Counted from the stretch's first letter, positions 14,478 through 21,719 are shown. The stretch is 22,167 nucleotides of DNA from Natronohydrobacter sp. (GCA_007123015.1 SKSL01000191.1:1-22167), one strand, 5' to 3'. The notes: generated from the sequence alone by a model not told the origin. Made by a program: numbers and translations.

Positions 14478-15662
14478 ATGGCGACATGGATCAAGACGGC
14501 CCTGCTGTGCAATGCAGCGCTGATCGGGCTGTCGGCATGCAGCGATTTCGACATGGATTTGCGGCGTGCCGAAAACGGCTTCTCGACGACGGAAGCGGCC
14601 CGGCAGGCAACTGCGGCGCGCCCGCGTGCGGATGCACGCGGCATCATCACCTATCCCGATTATCAGGTCGTGGTCGCCCGTCCCGGCGATACTGTCGCCT
14701 CTGTCGCGCAACGCATCGGCATGGCCGAAGCCGAGCTTGCGCGTTTCAACGCGCTCGACCCTCTGACCGAGTTGCGCGGAGGTGAAGTTCTGGCCTTGCC
14801 GCGCAAGATAGAAAGTACAGCGCCTGCAGATGCGCGTAGCGGCGAGATCGAGATCTCGACCCTGGCCGATGCCGCCATCTCGCGCGCCGAAGGCAGCGCC
14901 CCTGCCCCCACCCCGTCGCGCCAGGTTGTCCAGCCTGCCGAAGCACAACCCCGCCAGCATCGCGTCCAGCGCGGCGAGACCGCCTTCCAGATTGCGCGGC
15001 TCTACAATGTCGCCCCGCGCGCGCTGGCCGATTGGAACGGGCTGGACCCGGAAATGCGCGTGCGCGAAGGGCAGATGCTGATGATCCCGGTCGCAGATCA
15101 GCCAGCGCCCCAGCGCACAGCCGCAGCGGCCCCTGACCCAGGGCCCGAGCCCGAAGTCAGCCAGCCCGGATCAGGCAGCCCGACACCTGTGCCGCCAAGC
15201 GCCTCTGCTCCGCTGCCGCCTCCGGAACCCCCAGCAGAGTCACAGCAAGAGGCGGTCGAACAGGCGCGCCCGCCCTCACCCGCCCTGGCTGAAACCCGCA
15301 CCGAGTCAACCCGCGCGCAGTTTGTCATGCCTGTGGATGGGCGTATCATCCGCGCCTATGCGCCCGGACGCAATGAAGGGATCGGGATTGCCGCTGCTGC
15401 CGGAACACAGGTCAAGGCCGCCGCATCCGGGCGTGTCGCGGCAATCACGGAAGACACCAACAAGGTCCCTGTTGTCGTCATCCAGCATGATGATGGCTTG
15501 CTGTCGGTCTATGCACAGCTCGAAGGTCTGACAATAGAACGGGGCGCCCGCGTCTCGCAAGGTCAGACCATCGGGCGGGTGCGCAGCGGCGATCCGTCTT
15601 TCCTGCATTTCGAAATCCGGCAGGGCATGAACAGTGTCGATCCCATGCGCTACCTGCAATAA
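14478..15662 (+). CDS. NlpD-like LysM/degenerate-LytM lipoprotein
   Basis: This 394-aa envelope lipoprotein has a signal ending in LIGLSAC (Cys21), two LysM peptidoglycan-binding repeats (about 63-108 and 160-204), a proline-rich linker (207-275) and a C-terminal M23/LytM domain (281-391). The LytM zinc ligands are lost: HxGxD is replaced by NEGIG, YAHL by YAQL, and HLHFE by FLHFE. This is as in E. coli NlpD and EnvC, which activate amidases rather than cut themselves. It therefore probably activates a cell-separation amidase. ATG 14478 has AGGA at the right distance and starts the signal peptide; ATG 14436 does not. Third gene of the surE-pcm-nlpD order, here without a following rpoS. Confidence 0.9.
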   Translation: MATWIKTALLCNAALIGLSACSDFDMDLRRAENGFSTTEAARQATAARPRADARGIITYPDYQVVVARPGDTVASVAQRIGMAEAELARFNALDPLTELRGGEVLALPRKIESTAPADARSGEIEISTLADAAISRAEGSAPAPTPSRQVVQPAEAQPRQHRVQRGETAFQIARLYNVAPRALADWNGLDPEMRVREGQMLMIPVADQPAPQRTAAAAPDPGPEPEVSQPGSGSPTPVPPSASAPLPPPEPPAESQQEAVEQARPPSPALAETRTESTRAQFVMPVDGRIIRAYAPGRNEGIGIAAAAGTQVKAAASGRVAAITEDTNKVPVVVIQHDDGLLSVYAQLEGLTIERGARVSQGQTIGRVRSGDPSFLHFEIRQGMNSVDPMRYLQ

Positions 15663-15706
15663 GCGGCATCGGGGATGGTTGCCAAACAGCCACTTTGCGC
15701 GTATCC

Positions 15707-15720
15707 GTTAGCGCAAACAT
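15707..15720. promoter_or_regulatory. candidate LacI-family operator before eda
   Basis: CGTTAGCGCAAACA resembles the LacI-family consensus TGTTAGCGCTAACA at 12 of 14 positions and is 18 bases before the eda start, a repressing position. It shares 11 of 14 bases with the site before fbaB at 167-180. An overlapping wider repeat, TTTGCGC (15695-15701) and GCGCAAA (15712-15718), is also present and could represent paired half-sites. Confidence 0.45.
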
Positions 15721-15738
15721 CCCTAGCGGAGCGCATCC

Positions 15739-16380
15739 ATGACCCCGACTGAACAAAGTCAGCACGCGCTGGCCCTGTGCCAGATGGCCCCTGTCATCCC
15801 TGTTCTGGTGATCGAAGACATCACCCATGCTGTGCCCTTGGCCGAAGCGCTTGTCGCCGGGGGGCTGCCTGTTCTGGAAGTCACCCTGCGCACCGAGGCC
15901 GCGCTTGCGGCGATCAAGGCCATGTCAGCGGTCCCCGGTGCGGTGCTGGGTGCGGGGACTGTGCTGACCCCGACCCAGATGGCAGAGGCAAAAGACGCAG
16001 GCGCCCGCTTCGCAGTCGCCCCTGGCGCGACACCGGCCCTGATTGACGCGGCCCGCGTCCATGAAATGCCGCTATTGCCCGGCGCACAGACCTGCTCGGA
16101 AGTGATGGTGCTGCTGGAACAGGGCTATACTGTGCAAAAGTTCTTCCCGGCCGAAGCGATCGGTGGCGCAGGCGCGCTCAAATCCATCGGCGGGCCCTTG
16201 CCGCAAGTGACCTTCTGCCCCACAGGCGGGATCAGCATGGACCGCGCGCCCGACTATCTGCGCCTGTCCAATGTTGCCTGTGTCGGCGGGTCATGGGTGG
16301 CGCCGAAGGATGCGATGGTGAATGGCGACTGGCAGAGCATCGCCGCTCTTGCGCAAAGCGCCAGCCAGTTGCCGCGCTGA
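15739..16380 (+). CDS. eda: KDPG/KHG aldolase (2-dehydro-3-deoxy-phosphogluconate aldolase)
   Basis: This 213-aa cytoplasmic enzyme cleaves 2-keto-3-deoxy-6-phosphogluconate to pyruvate and glyceraldehyde-3-phosphate, the last step of the Entner-Doudoroff pathway. Catalytic Glu47 sits in LEVTLRT and Schiff-base Lys134 in VQKFFPAEA. Further family blocks are GAGTVLT, APGATPAL and CPTGGIS. The length is normal. It starts 76 bases after the nlpD-like gene. edd and zwf are not in the window. The LacI-type site just upstream suggests control by carbon source. Confidence 0.96.
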   Translation: MTPTEQSQHALALCQMAPVIPVLVIEDITHAVPLAEALVAGGLPVLEVTLRTEAALAAIKAMSAVPGAVLGAGTVLTPTQMAEAKDAGARFAVAPGATPALIDAARVHEMPLLPGAQTCSEVMVLLEQGYTVQKFFPAEAIGGAGALKSIGGPLPQVTFCPTGGISMDRAPDYLRLSNVACVGGSWVAPKDAMVNGDWQSIAALAQSASQLPR

Positions 16381-16507
16381 ATTCTGCAGGTGACCGAAAG
16401 GCCACAGCGCGTGGGCCTCTCTCTGCGCGCTTCTGGCTTTGTGAAACATGATCGCATACCGTCGATATGCGGGCGGAAAACAGGCAACTCCAACAGGTTG
16501 CACGATA

Positions 16508-17227
16508 ATGATACTTACCAGGCGACAGGTGCTGGCCTCCAGCACAGCAACATGTGCCCTTGCGCTGGCAGGGTGCGAAACAGCACCACCGCCCGCCCCT
16601 GTTCCCGAGGAACCGCGCTTCACGGAAGACGGTCGTCCAATTGCGACCACACGCGCCAAACCGCTCTCGGACCTGGCCGCGCGCTTTGGCATCACCCCGA
16701 TCTCTTATGAAGAGCGTCTGGATGGCGACCGCATCCTGCCTGCAACTGGCATGAGCCTCATTCCGCCGCAATTTCACCGCCAGGTCGTGGAATATCCCTC
16801 ATACCACCCGCCGGGCACGATTCTGGTCCAGAACAGCGCGCGGCATCTGTTTCTGATCCTCGATGACGGCCATGCGCTGCGCTACGGTATCTCGGTCGGG
16901 CGCGAAGGGCGGACATGGCGTGGGCGCGGGCGGATCTATCGCCGCGCGGTCTGGCCGACATGGACACCGACTGCCCGCATGATCCGCGAAGACCCGAGCC
17001 TGTCACGTTTCGCCGGGGGCATGCCGGGCGGGCCGCGCAACCCCTTGGGCGCGCGGGCGCTCTATCTGATGTCGGGCGGGCGCGATCAGGGCTACCGCAT
17101 CCACGGCACTCCGGAATACTGGCTGATCGGCGAATATGTATCGTCAGGCTGTATCCGTATGGTCAATCAGGATGCGATCGACCTTTATGAGCGGGTGCCG
17201 ATCGGGACCCAAGTCTTTACAATTTGA
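16508..17227 (+). CDS. L,D-transpeptidase (YkuD) lipoprotein, paralogue 1
   Basis: This 239-aa protein should form 3-3 peptidoglycan cross-links or attach proteins to the wall. The N-terminus MILTRRQVLASSTATCALAL is Tat-like (TRRQVL) and ends in the lipobox LAGC (Cys23). The YkuD domain covers about residues 105-239, with the catalytic motif from His199 (HGTPEYWLIGEYVSSGCIRM) to Cys215. A proline-rich stretch follows the lipobox. ATG 16508 is chosen because it begins the signal; its ribosome site is weak. An upstream ATG at 16448 would bury the signal. It is followed in tandem by a close paralogue, 63 bases away. Confidence 0.92.
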   Translation: MILTRRQVLASSTATCALALAGCETAPPPAPVPEEPRFTEDGRPIATTRAKPLSDLAARFGITPISYEERLDGDRILPATGMSLIPPQFHRQVVEYPSYHPPGTILVQNSARHLFLILDDGHALRYGISVGREGRTWRGRGRIYRRAVWPTWTPTARMIREDPSLSRFAGGMPGGPRNPLGARALYLMSGGRDQGYRIHGTPEYWLIGEYVSSGCIRMVNQDAIDLYERVPIGTQVFTI

Positions 17228-17290
17228 CATTGCAGCTTGTGTTCAGGCGCGTTTTTGCGATCCTGTTCTCTCAAGATCAGGAAATCACAG

Positions 17291-17932
17291 ATGCGCGCTG
17301 CTCCTCTGACCCGCCGCCAATTGATACATCTCACGGCCAGCGCAGCTGCGCTGGCGGCCTGCGTTCCCGCGCTCACGCCAGCGCCGCCGCCGGAATTCGC
17401 ACCGATTGACTATTCCAGCCGCCGCGATGGCGGGCATCAGTTGGACGCCGTGAACTTGCAAGACATCCCGGAATTCCTGCATCGTCAGGTGACTCCCTAT
17501 CAAAGCGACGACGCCGTGGGCACAATCATCATCGAAAACCAGAATCGCCTGCTTTATCTGCTGTTGGAGCATGGCTATGCGCTGCGCTATGGCATTTCAG
17601 TCGGGCGTGAGGGCTTTGACTGGACCGGCGACTCTGTGGTCTATCGCAAGGCGCAATGGCCAACCTGGACCCCACCGCCCGAAATGATCGCCCGCGAGCC
17701 GCATCTGGAACGCTGGAAGGACGGCCAGCCCGGCGGTCCCGCCAATCCGCTCGGCGCCCGCGCGCTTTATCTGAAGAGCGATGGCCGCGATCAAGGCTAC
17801 CGTATCCACGGAACCCCGGAATGGCGCTCGATCGGGCGCTTTGCGTCTTCGGGCTGTTTCCGCATGCTGCAACAGGATGTGATCGATCTCTATGACCGGG
17901 CCCCAGTCGGCACGCGGGTCATCGTGATCTGA
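17291..17932 (+). CDS. L,D-transpeptidase (YkuD) lipoprotein, paralogue 2
   Basis: This 213-aa protein is similar to the preceding one along its length. The signal MRAAPLTRRQLIHLTASAAA with lipobox Cys24 (LAAC) again has a Tat-like twin arginine. The catalytic motif HGTPEWRSIGRFASSGCFRM gives His173 and Cys189. The usual CIRM has become CFRM. Shared blocks include YGISVGREG, WPTWTP and GGPxNPLGARALYL. ATG 17291 has AGGAAA seven bases upstream. It is the last gene of the plus-strand run and converges with the amidotransferase-like gene. Confidence 0.92.
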   Translation: MRAAPLTRRQLIHLTASAAALAACVPALTPAPPPEFAPIDYSSRRDGGHQLDAVNLQDIPEFLHRQVTPYQSDDAVGTIIIENQNRLLYLLLEHGYALRYGISVGREGFDWTGDSVVYRKAQWPTWTPPPEMIAREPHLERWKDGQPGGPANPLGARALYLKSDGRDQGYRIHGTPEWRSIGRFASSGCFRMLQQDVIDLYDRAPVGTRVIVI

Positions 17933-17996
17933 TCTTCCCACATTTTCTTGCTGGAAATACTCAGTAACCCCATCAACGCGCAAACGCGGCAGGCAG

Positions 17997-18770
17997 TTAC
18001 GCACTCAAGGCCCAAGGCGCGCGCGATTTGGACCAGGCTTGCACTGCAGCACCAAAAGCCTCGAATAACGGGCGCGAGACCGGATCTTGCCCCGCCTGCC
18101 ATTCCGGATGCCATTGCACTGACAAAGTGAAGCCAGGCGCATCCTTGACATAGAGCGCCTCTGGCGTGCCATCGGGCGCGTGCCCGTCGATCACGATGCG
18201 CGCACCCGCTGTCTTGATCCCCTGCCCGTGCAGCGTGTTGGTCATCACTTCGCGCGCGCCCATCAGGCGGTGAAACACACCGCCCTCACAAAAGCCTACC
18301 TTGTGGCGCAGGGCGAATTTCTCCTGCAATGTGCCATCGGGCGGCATGCGGTGGTTCATTCGGCCCGGCAGATCGCGGATTTCGGGATAAAGCGTGCCCC
18401 CCATCGCGACATTGACTTCCTGAAAGCCACGACAGACGCCCAGAAAGGGCTGGCCGCGTGCAACACAGGCGCGCACCAGCGGCAGGGTGATCGCATCGCG
18501 TGCGCGGTCGAAATCGCCATGCGCGGGGGTCTCGGCTTCGCCATATTCTTCCGGGTGAACATTCGGGCGACCGCCCGTCAGCAGGAAGCCATCGCAGACT
18601 TCGAGCAGTTCATCAACCGAGACAAGGCGCGGGTCGGACGGCACCAGAAGCGGCAGGCATTTCGAGACCTCGGCCACAGCTTCCGAATTCATCGAGCCGC
18701 CTGCATGCGCGGGGTATTCGTCATTGATCAGATAGGAATTGCCGATAATGCCGACAACGGGTCTGCGCAT
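17997..18770 (-). CDS. class I glutamine amidotransferase-like hydrolase (peptidase C26)
   Basis: This 257-aa protein is of the PuuD/gamma-glutamyl-GABA hydrolase type, which removes gamma-linked glutamate from small amides. The nucleophile Cys113 sits in FLGVCRGFQEVNVAMGG, and His221 and Glu223 in SVQWHPEW complete the triad. An early LLTGGRPNVHPEEYG block (64-78) is typical of PuuD-like enzymes. AGGA precedes the ATG by six bases. It lies 95 bases downstream of the GNAT gene on the same strand. No putrescine-pathway gene is near, so the true substrate is open. Confidence 0.88.
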   Translation of the reverse strand: MRRPVVGIIGNSYLINDEYPAHAGGSMNSEAVAEVSKCLPLLVPSDPRLVSVDELLEVCDGFLLTGGRPNVHPEEYGEAETPAHGDFDRARDAITLPLVRACVARGQPFLGVCRGFQEVNVAMGGTLYPEIRDLPGRMNHRMPPDGTLQEKFALRHKVGFCEGGVFHRLMGAREVMTNTLHGQGIKTAGARIVIDGHAPDGTPEALYVKDAPGFTLSVQWHPEWQAGQDPVSRPLFEAFGAAVQAWSKSRAPWALSA

Positions 18771-18865
18771 GCTCTGTCCTGACGTTCTGCCGGCTCACAA
18801 TATCAGACTCTGACAAAAGGTCGAGAGGCCATGCGCGCCCGCAGGGCAGGCTGCCCGGAAATTGA

Positions 18866-19414
18866 TCACATGCGTCGGATATATGTCCATGTCGGCACAG
18901 TGGCACCGCGCGCGATGGAATAGGCTTCGGCATCACCCAGATAGTCGAATCCGGCACTGGTCAGCACATGCGCTGATGCAGCATTGTCCTGAAAGACTTC
19001 GGCAAAGAGCGTCCGGGCGTTCTGCGGATTGCCCTTGATGACCGCGCGCACAGCTTCCGAGGCGAAACCGGCATTCCAGAAAGCAGGGGCGATCCAGAAG
19101 CCAATCTGGCTTTGCTGGCGGTCAAGCGGCTTGAGCGACAAAAGCCCCATCACCTGCGATGCCCCCGAGACAGACCCATCAAGCACCCAGACGTCTTCGT
19201 CCCGGTCTGCGGCTGTCGCGCGGGCGATGAATTGCTCGGTGGCACCTGGGGGCAACGGGTGCGGGATCGAGCGCGTCCCCTCGGCCACACGTTTGTCGCC
19301 CGTATAGAGCGCCAGAAGCCCGCTATCGGCCATTGTGAGCGGGCGCAGCACCAGCCGCGCGGTCGTCAGAATCGGTAAATCTGCTGTGATGGTCGTGTCG
19401 GCTGTCATGCTCAT
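18866..19414 (-). CDS. GNAT-family N-acetyltransferase (RimJ/RimL-like)
   Basis: This 182-aa acetyltransferase transfers acetyl from acetyl-CoA to an amino group. The N-terminal LTTARLVLRPL block and the acetyl-CoA loop region IGFWIAPAFWNAGFASEA (104-121) are typical of the Acetyltransf_3 group, as is NAASAHVLTSAGFDYLG near the C-terminus. ATG 19414 has CAGGAGAGA five bases upstream. It lies 144 bases downstream of rpmA on the same strand. In related genomes an acetyltransferase often follows rpmA, so this placement is not unusual. The substrate is not known. Confidence 0.87.
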   Translation of the reverse strand: MSMTADTTITADLPILTTARLVLRPLTMADSGLLALYTGDKRVAEGTRSIPHPLPPGATEQFIARATAADRDEDVWVLDGSVSGASQVMGLLSLKPLDRQQSQIGFWIAPAFWNAGFASEAVRAVIKGNPQNARTLFAEVFQDNAASAHVLTSAGFDYLGDAEAYSIARGATVPTWTYIRRM

Positions 19415-19502
19415 TCTCTCCTGTCAGGCCAGAGCCTGCCCTCCTCAGCCCTGAGCAAACGCCCTGATCCCCGTGATCCGAGGACAAAGGCGCCCAGAAC
19501 GC

Positions 19503-19534
19503 AAGCAGGGCCGGCGTTGCCGCCGACCCTGCTT
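19503..19534 (-). terminator. long GC-rich hairpin after rpmA
   Basis: On the minus strand AAGCAGGGTCGGCG pairs with CGCCGGCCCTGCTT (14 bp, one G-T wobble) around a GCAA tetraloop of the stable GNRA class. It lies about 25 bases past the rpmA stop. There is no T-tract, so it may be a stabilising or partial-termination structure rather than a full intrinsic terminator. It separates rplU-rpmA from the GNAT gene. Confidence 0.65.
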
Positions 19535-19558
19535 ACATCCGCAATGTAACTGTTCGGC

Positions 19559-19828
19559 TTATTCGGCAGCAGTCTCCATCGGTACGACCGACACAAAACT
19601 GCGCCCTTTCAGACCCTTGGTGAAGACGATGCGGCCTTCGGTCAGGGCAAAAAGCGTGTGATCGCGGCCCATACCGACGCCTGCACCGGCCCAATGTTTG
19701 GTCCCGCGCTGACGCACGATGATATTGCCGGGGATGACGTGCTGGCCGCCATAGAGTTTCACGCCAAGGCGACGACCGGCTGAGTCGCGCCCGTTACGGG
19801 ATGAACCGCCTGCTTTCTTGTGTGCCAT
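19559..19828 (-). CDS. rpmA: 50S ribosomal protein L27
   Basis: This 89-aa protein of the large subunit has the usual start MAHKKAGGSSRNGRDS and the core RLGVKLYGGQHVIPGNIIVR. The N-terminus begins directly with the mature-like sequence, without the cleavable extension of Firmicutes. The start is six bases after the rplU stop, so the two are one operon, the standard order. Confidence 0.98.
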   Translation of the reverse strand: MAHKKAGGSSRNGRDSAGRRLGVKLYGGQHVIPGNIIVRQRGTKHWAGAGVGMGRDHTLFALTEGRIVFTKGLKGRSFVSVVPMETAAE

Positions 19829-19834
19829 GAGGGA

Positions 19835-20503
19835 TTACTCCTGTTCGGCTGCGAATTGAGTGGCTTGGTCGATCCAGCCATCCCGCTCGATACGACCTTT
19901 GAACGACAGTTGATCATTCATATAAGCAACTTCTTCCGGGGTCCAAGCTGCGATCTGATCAAAATGGAACACGCCGTTCTTGTGCAGCAAGGCTTCAAGC
20001 TTCGGACCCACACCCGAGATCCGCTTGAGGTCATCCGGCTGACCGTCACGCGCTTCAGACAGAAGGTTGGCGGGCTTCGTTGCAGCGGTCGCAGAGATCG
20101 CCGTTTCGGTTTTCGGGGCCGGAGCGTCTGCGCCCCAGTCCTTGACCGATCCTGTGCCGATCGCTGCTTTCACGCCGGATGCGTCTGCACCGGAGCCCAG
20201 AATATCTGTGATCTTGACCAAGGTCAGTTTCTGACGATGACCCTTGGTGCGCTGCGAGCTGTGCTTGCGGCGGCGCTTGACATAGTGGATCACCTTGTCG
20301 GCCTTGATCTGGTCGATCACTTCGGCCTGCACGCCGGCACCTTCGACGACGGGCGCGCCGATCACCGGGCTGTCGCCGCCCAGCATCAGGATGTCGTTGA
20401 ACTGGACTGTTTCACCAGCATGGGCCGCAAGCCGTTCGACGCGCAGCAGATCACCTGCCTGCACGCGGTATTGCTTGCCACCAGTTTTGAGGACCGCAAA
20501 CAT
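19835..20503 (-). CDS. rplU: 50S ribosomal protein L21 with C-terminal HhH extension
   Basis: The first 102 of 222 residues are ribosomal protein L21 (MFAVLKTGGKQYRV, then YVKRRRKHSSQRTKGHRQ), which binds 23S rRNA. After an alanine-rich linker (103-155), residues 157-218 form a helix-hairpin-helix-like domain (DDLKRISGVGPKLEALLHKN, then WIDQATQFA). This doubles the usual L21 length of about 103 aa. The same type of tail occurs in other proteins of this order, such as NuoE, so it is a lineage feature rather than a local fusion. GAAGGAAAG precedes the ATG. First gene of rplU-rpmA. Confidence 0.95.
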   Translation of the reverse strand: MFAVLKTGGKQYRVQAGDLLRVERLAAHAGETVQFNDILMLGGDSPVIGAPVVEGAGVQAEVIDQIKADKVIHYVKRRRKHSSQRTKGHRQKLTLVKITDILGSGADASGVKAAIGTGSVKDWGADAPAPKTETAISATAATKPANLLSEARDGQPDDLKRISGVGPKLEALLHKNGVFHFDQIAAWTPEEVAYMNDQLSFKGRIERDGWIDQATQFAAEQE

Positions 20504-20580
20504 AGGGTCTTTCCTTCTCTTGTCTACCGCGCCTTGTAGCCCCTGCGCAGATCACAGGTGTTTGGTGCTGTCAGGCTGCG

Positions 20581-20599
20581 TGTCCGGGCTGACCGGACA
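20581..20599 (-). promoter_or_regulatory. hairpin in the presumed rplU 5' leader
   Basis: On the minus strand TGTCCGG and CCGGACA pair perfectly (7 bp) around TCAGC. It lies about 80 bases before the rplU start and downstream of the candidate promoter. It could be part of a ribosomal-protein leader used in feedback control, but no known leader class is recognised. Confidence 0.35.
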
Positions 20600-20642
20600 A
20601 ATTCTAAGCGCCGCGCGGGCCGGACGCCCGAACGGAGGCTGC

Positions 20643-20671
20643 CATATGCGGGAAACTCATATCCATGTCAA
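20643..20671 (-). promoter_or_regulatory. putative sigma-70 promoter of rplU-rpmA
   Basis: On the minus strand a perfect TTGACA (20666-20671) is 17 bases from CATATG (20643-20648), a weak -10. This implies a leader of about 135 bases before rplU. It lies in the 222-base gap between the broken pagL gene and rplU; nothing else is recognisable there. Confidence 0.4.
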
Positions 20672-20725
20672 GCGCAGCACCGCAGCGCGATTGGTCCGAT
20701 TTCATCGCAGACATGATGTCAGGGA

Positions 20726-21196
20726 TCAGCGCAAAGGTCTGGAAAAAAACACATAGGCAGAATCAAGCCCGGGATTGGGTTTGTAAATCCGGGCGTTCGA
20801 CCGATGGTCAAATCCGATACCAAATTCAGTGCCGCTGCGGCGTCTCTGACCGACTTCGAGCGCGCTACGGAATTGCACAGGGCCGCCCAGATCAGCCCCC
20901 GATCCGCGCCGTTACAGACCCGCCATGGAACTGACCCGCAGCATCATCAGTCCTGATCCCAGCTGCCATGTCATACCAACGCCCATCCCGACATAGCCAG
21001 AGCCATTATCGGCAAGCGATGCGCCAAAGACAGGCTGAAGCTTGCGGTAGAATGGTGCGCCCAGATAGCGCAGTCCAAATTCAGGCGCATCTGTGTTGAA
21101 TTACTGGCCAACAGACCCGATGACCCGCGGCATCTCTGCCTGCGCGGGTGCCGTGAGCACGCAGAGGCAGCACGATAGAATTGCCATCAGCCGCAT
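20726..21196 (-). pseudogene. pagL: broken PagL-type acyloxyacyl hydrolase (lipid A deacylase)
   Basis: Reading from ATG 21196, one frame of 157 codons runs to TGA at 20726 but has two in-frame TAA codons, at 21101-21103 (codon 32) and 20912-20914 (codon 95). No frameshift is needed. The translation has a signal peptide (MRLMAILSCCLCVLTAPAQA), beta-barrel-like strands (FGLRYLGAPFYRKLQPVFGA, then GYVGMGVGMTWQLGSGL), and the PagL C-terminal motif FDHRSNARIYKPNPGLDSAY with the catalytic His131 and Ser133. The third triad residue, normally Glu, is Asp145. Intact PagL is an outer-membrane esterase that removes the 3-O-acyl chain of lipid A. The second TAA replaces what is typically a tyrosine (GLY-RRGSGADLGG context). 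Everything else is preserved, so inactivation looks recent, unless the stops are assembly errors. Confidence 0.85.
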
Positions 21197-21398
21197 TGGT
21201 CAAATCCCTTTGTTCCGAAATCACAGGCCGTGCGAAAACCTGTTCCGGCAGACCTGTCACGCACCTGTTTTCGCGCGAAGCAGAGCGTCACGCGGCTCAC
21301 GAAGTCAATCCAAATCCCTGTGGCGGGTCGAAGTGCGCTTGGAAAACCCCGGAGATGCTGCAAACCCAGCGCAAGCATCCGCGCCTTGGTCAGGCACC

Positions 21399-21719
21399 TC
21401 AAGCGTCAAGAAAGGCACGGCCGCGGGCATCTTCGACCTCGACAACCCAAAGATCAGGGTCGAAACGACGCTGACGCGCGATGGCGGCATCGACTTCGGT
21501 CTCTGATCCTTCCACCAGAACGCGCCAGATACGCGCGTCCTGTATCAGATCATATTCCCGCAAATAGGCGCGGGCTGTCCCGTCCATCAAGGCGAGTTTC
21601 ACCAGCACTTCGCCGGCCGTGTCATCGCCCCGAGTGATCACATAGGCGGGGATGCCCTCGATCTGAAGTCTGCGCAGATAGGCCGCGACCCAGATACCAG
21701 AGGCGATCCGCGCGCTCAT
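21399..21719 (-). CDS. DUF1491 family protein
   Basis: This 106-aa protein is of the alphaproteobacterial DUF1491 family. Recognisable blocks are IWVAAYLRRLQIEGIPAYV near the N-terminus and RRFDPDLWVVEVEDARG near the C-terminus, ending FLDA. No signal, membrane segment or catalytic motif is seen, and the function is unknown. The ATG overlaps the era stop (ATGA), so it is translationally coupled to era. Placement next to era suggests a housekeeping role, but that is only inference. Confidence 0.85.
   Translation of the reverse strand: MSARIASGIWVAAYLRRLQIEGIPAYVITRGDDTAGEVLVKLALMDGTARAYLREYDLIQDARIWRVLVEGSETEVDAAIARQRRFDPDLWVVEVEDARGRAFLDA

Noticed and set aside
13560..14960. Minus-strand open frame of 466 codons across surE, pcm and the nlpD-like gene
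   Set aside because: It is antisense to three recognisable genes and its translation (arginine-, histidine- and glutamine-rich) matches no family.
20665..20934. Plus-strand open frame of 89 codons
   Set aside because: It is antisense to the pagL remnant, which has homologous sequence; the plus frame has no recognisable motif.
20726..21196. pagL TAA codons read through by suppression or recoding
   Set aside because: TAA is not a known recoded sense codon in this group, there are two of them, and all genes in the window use TAA/TGA/TAG as normal stops. Gene decay is simpler.
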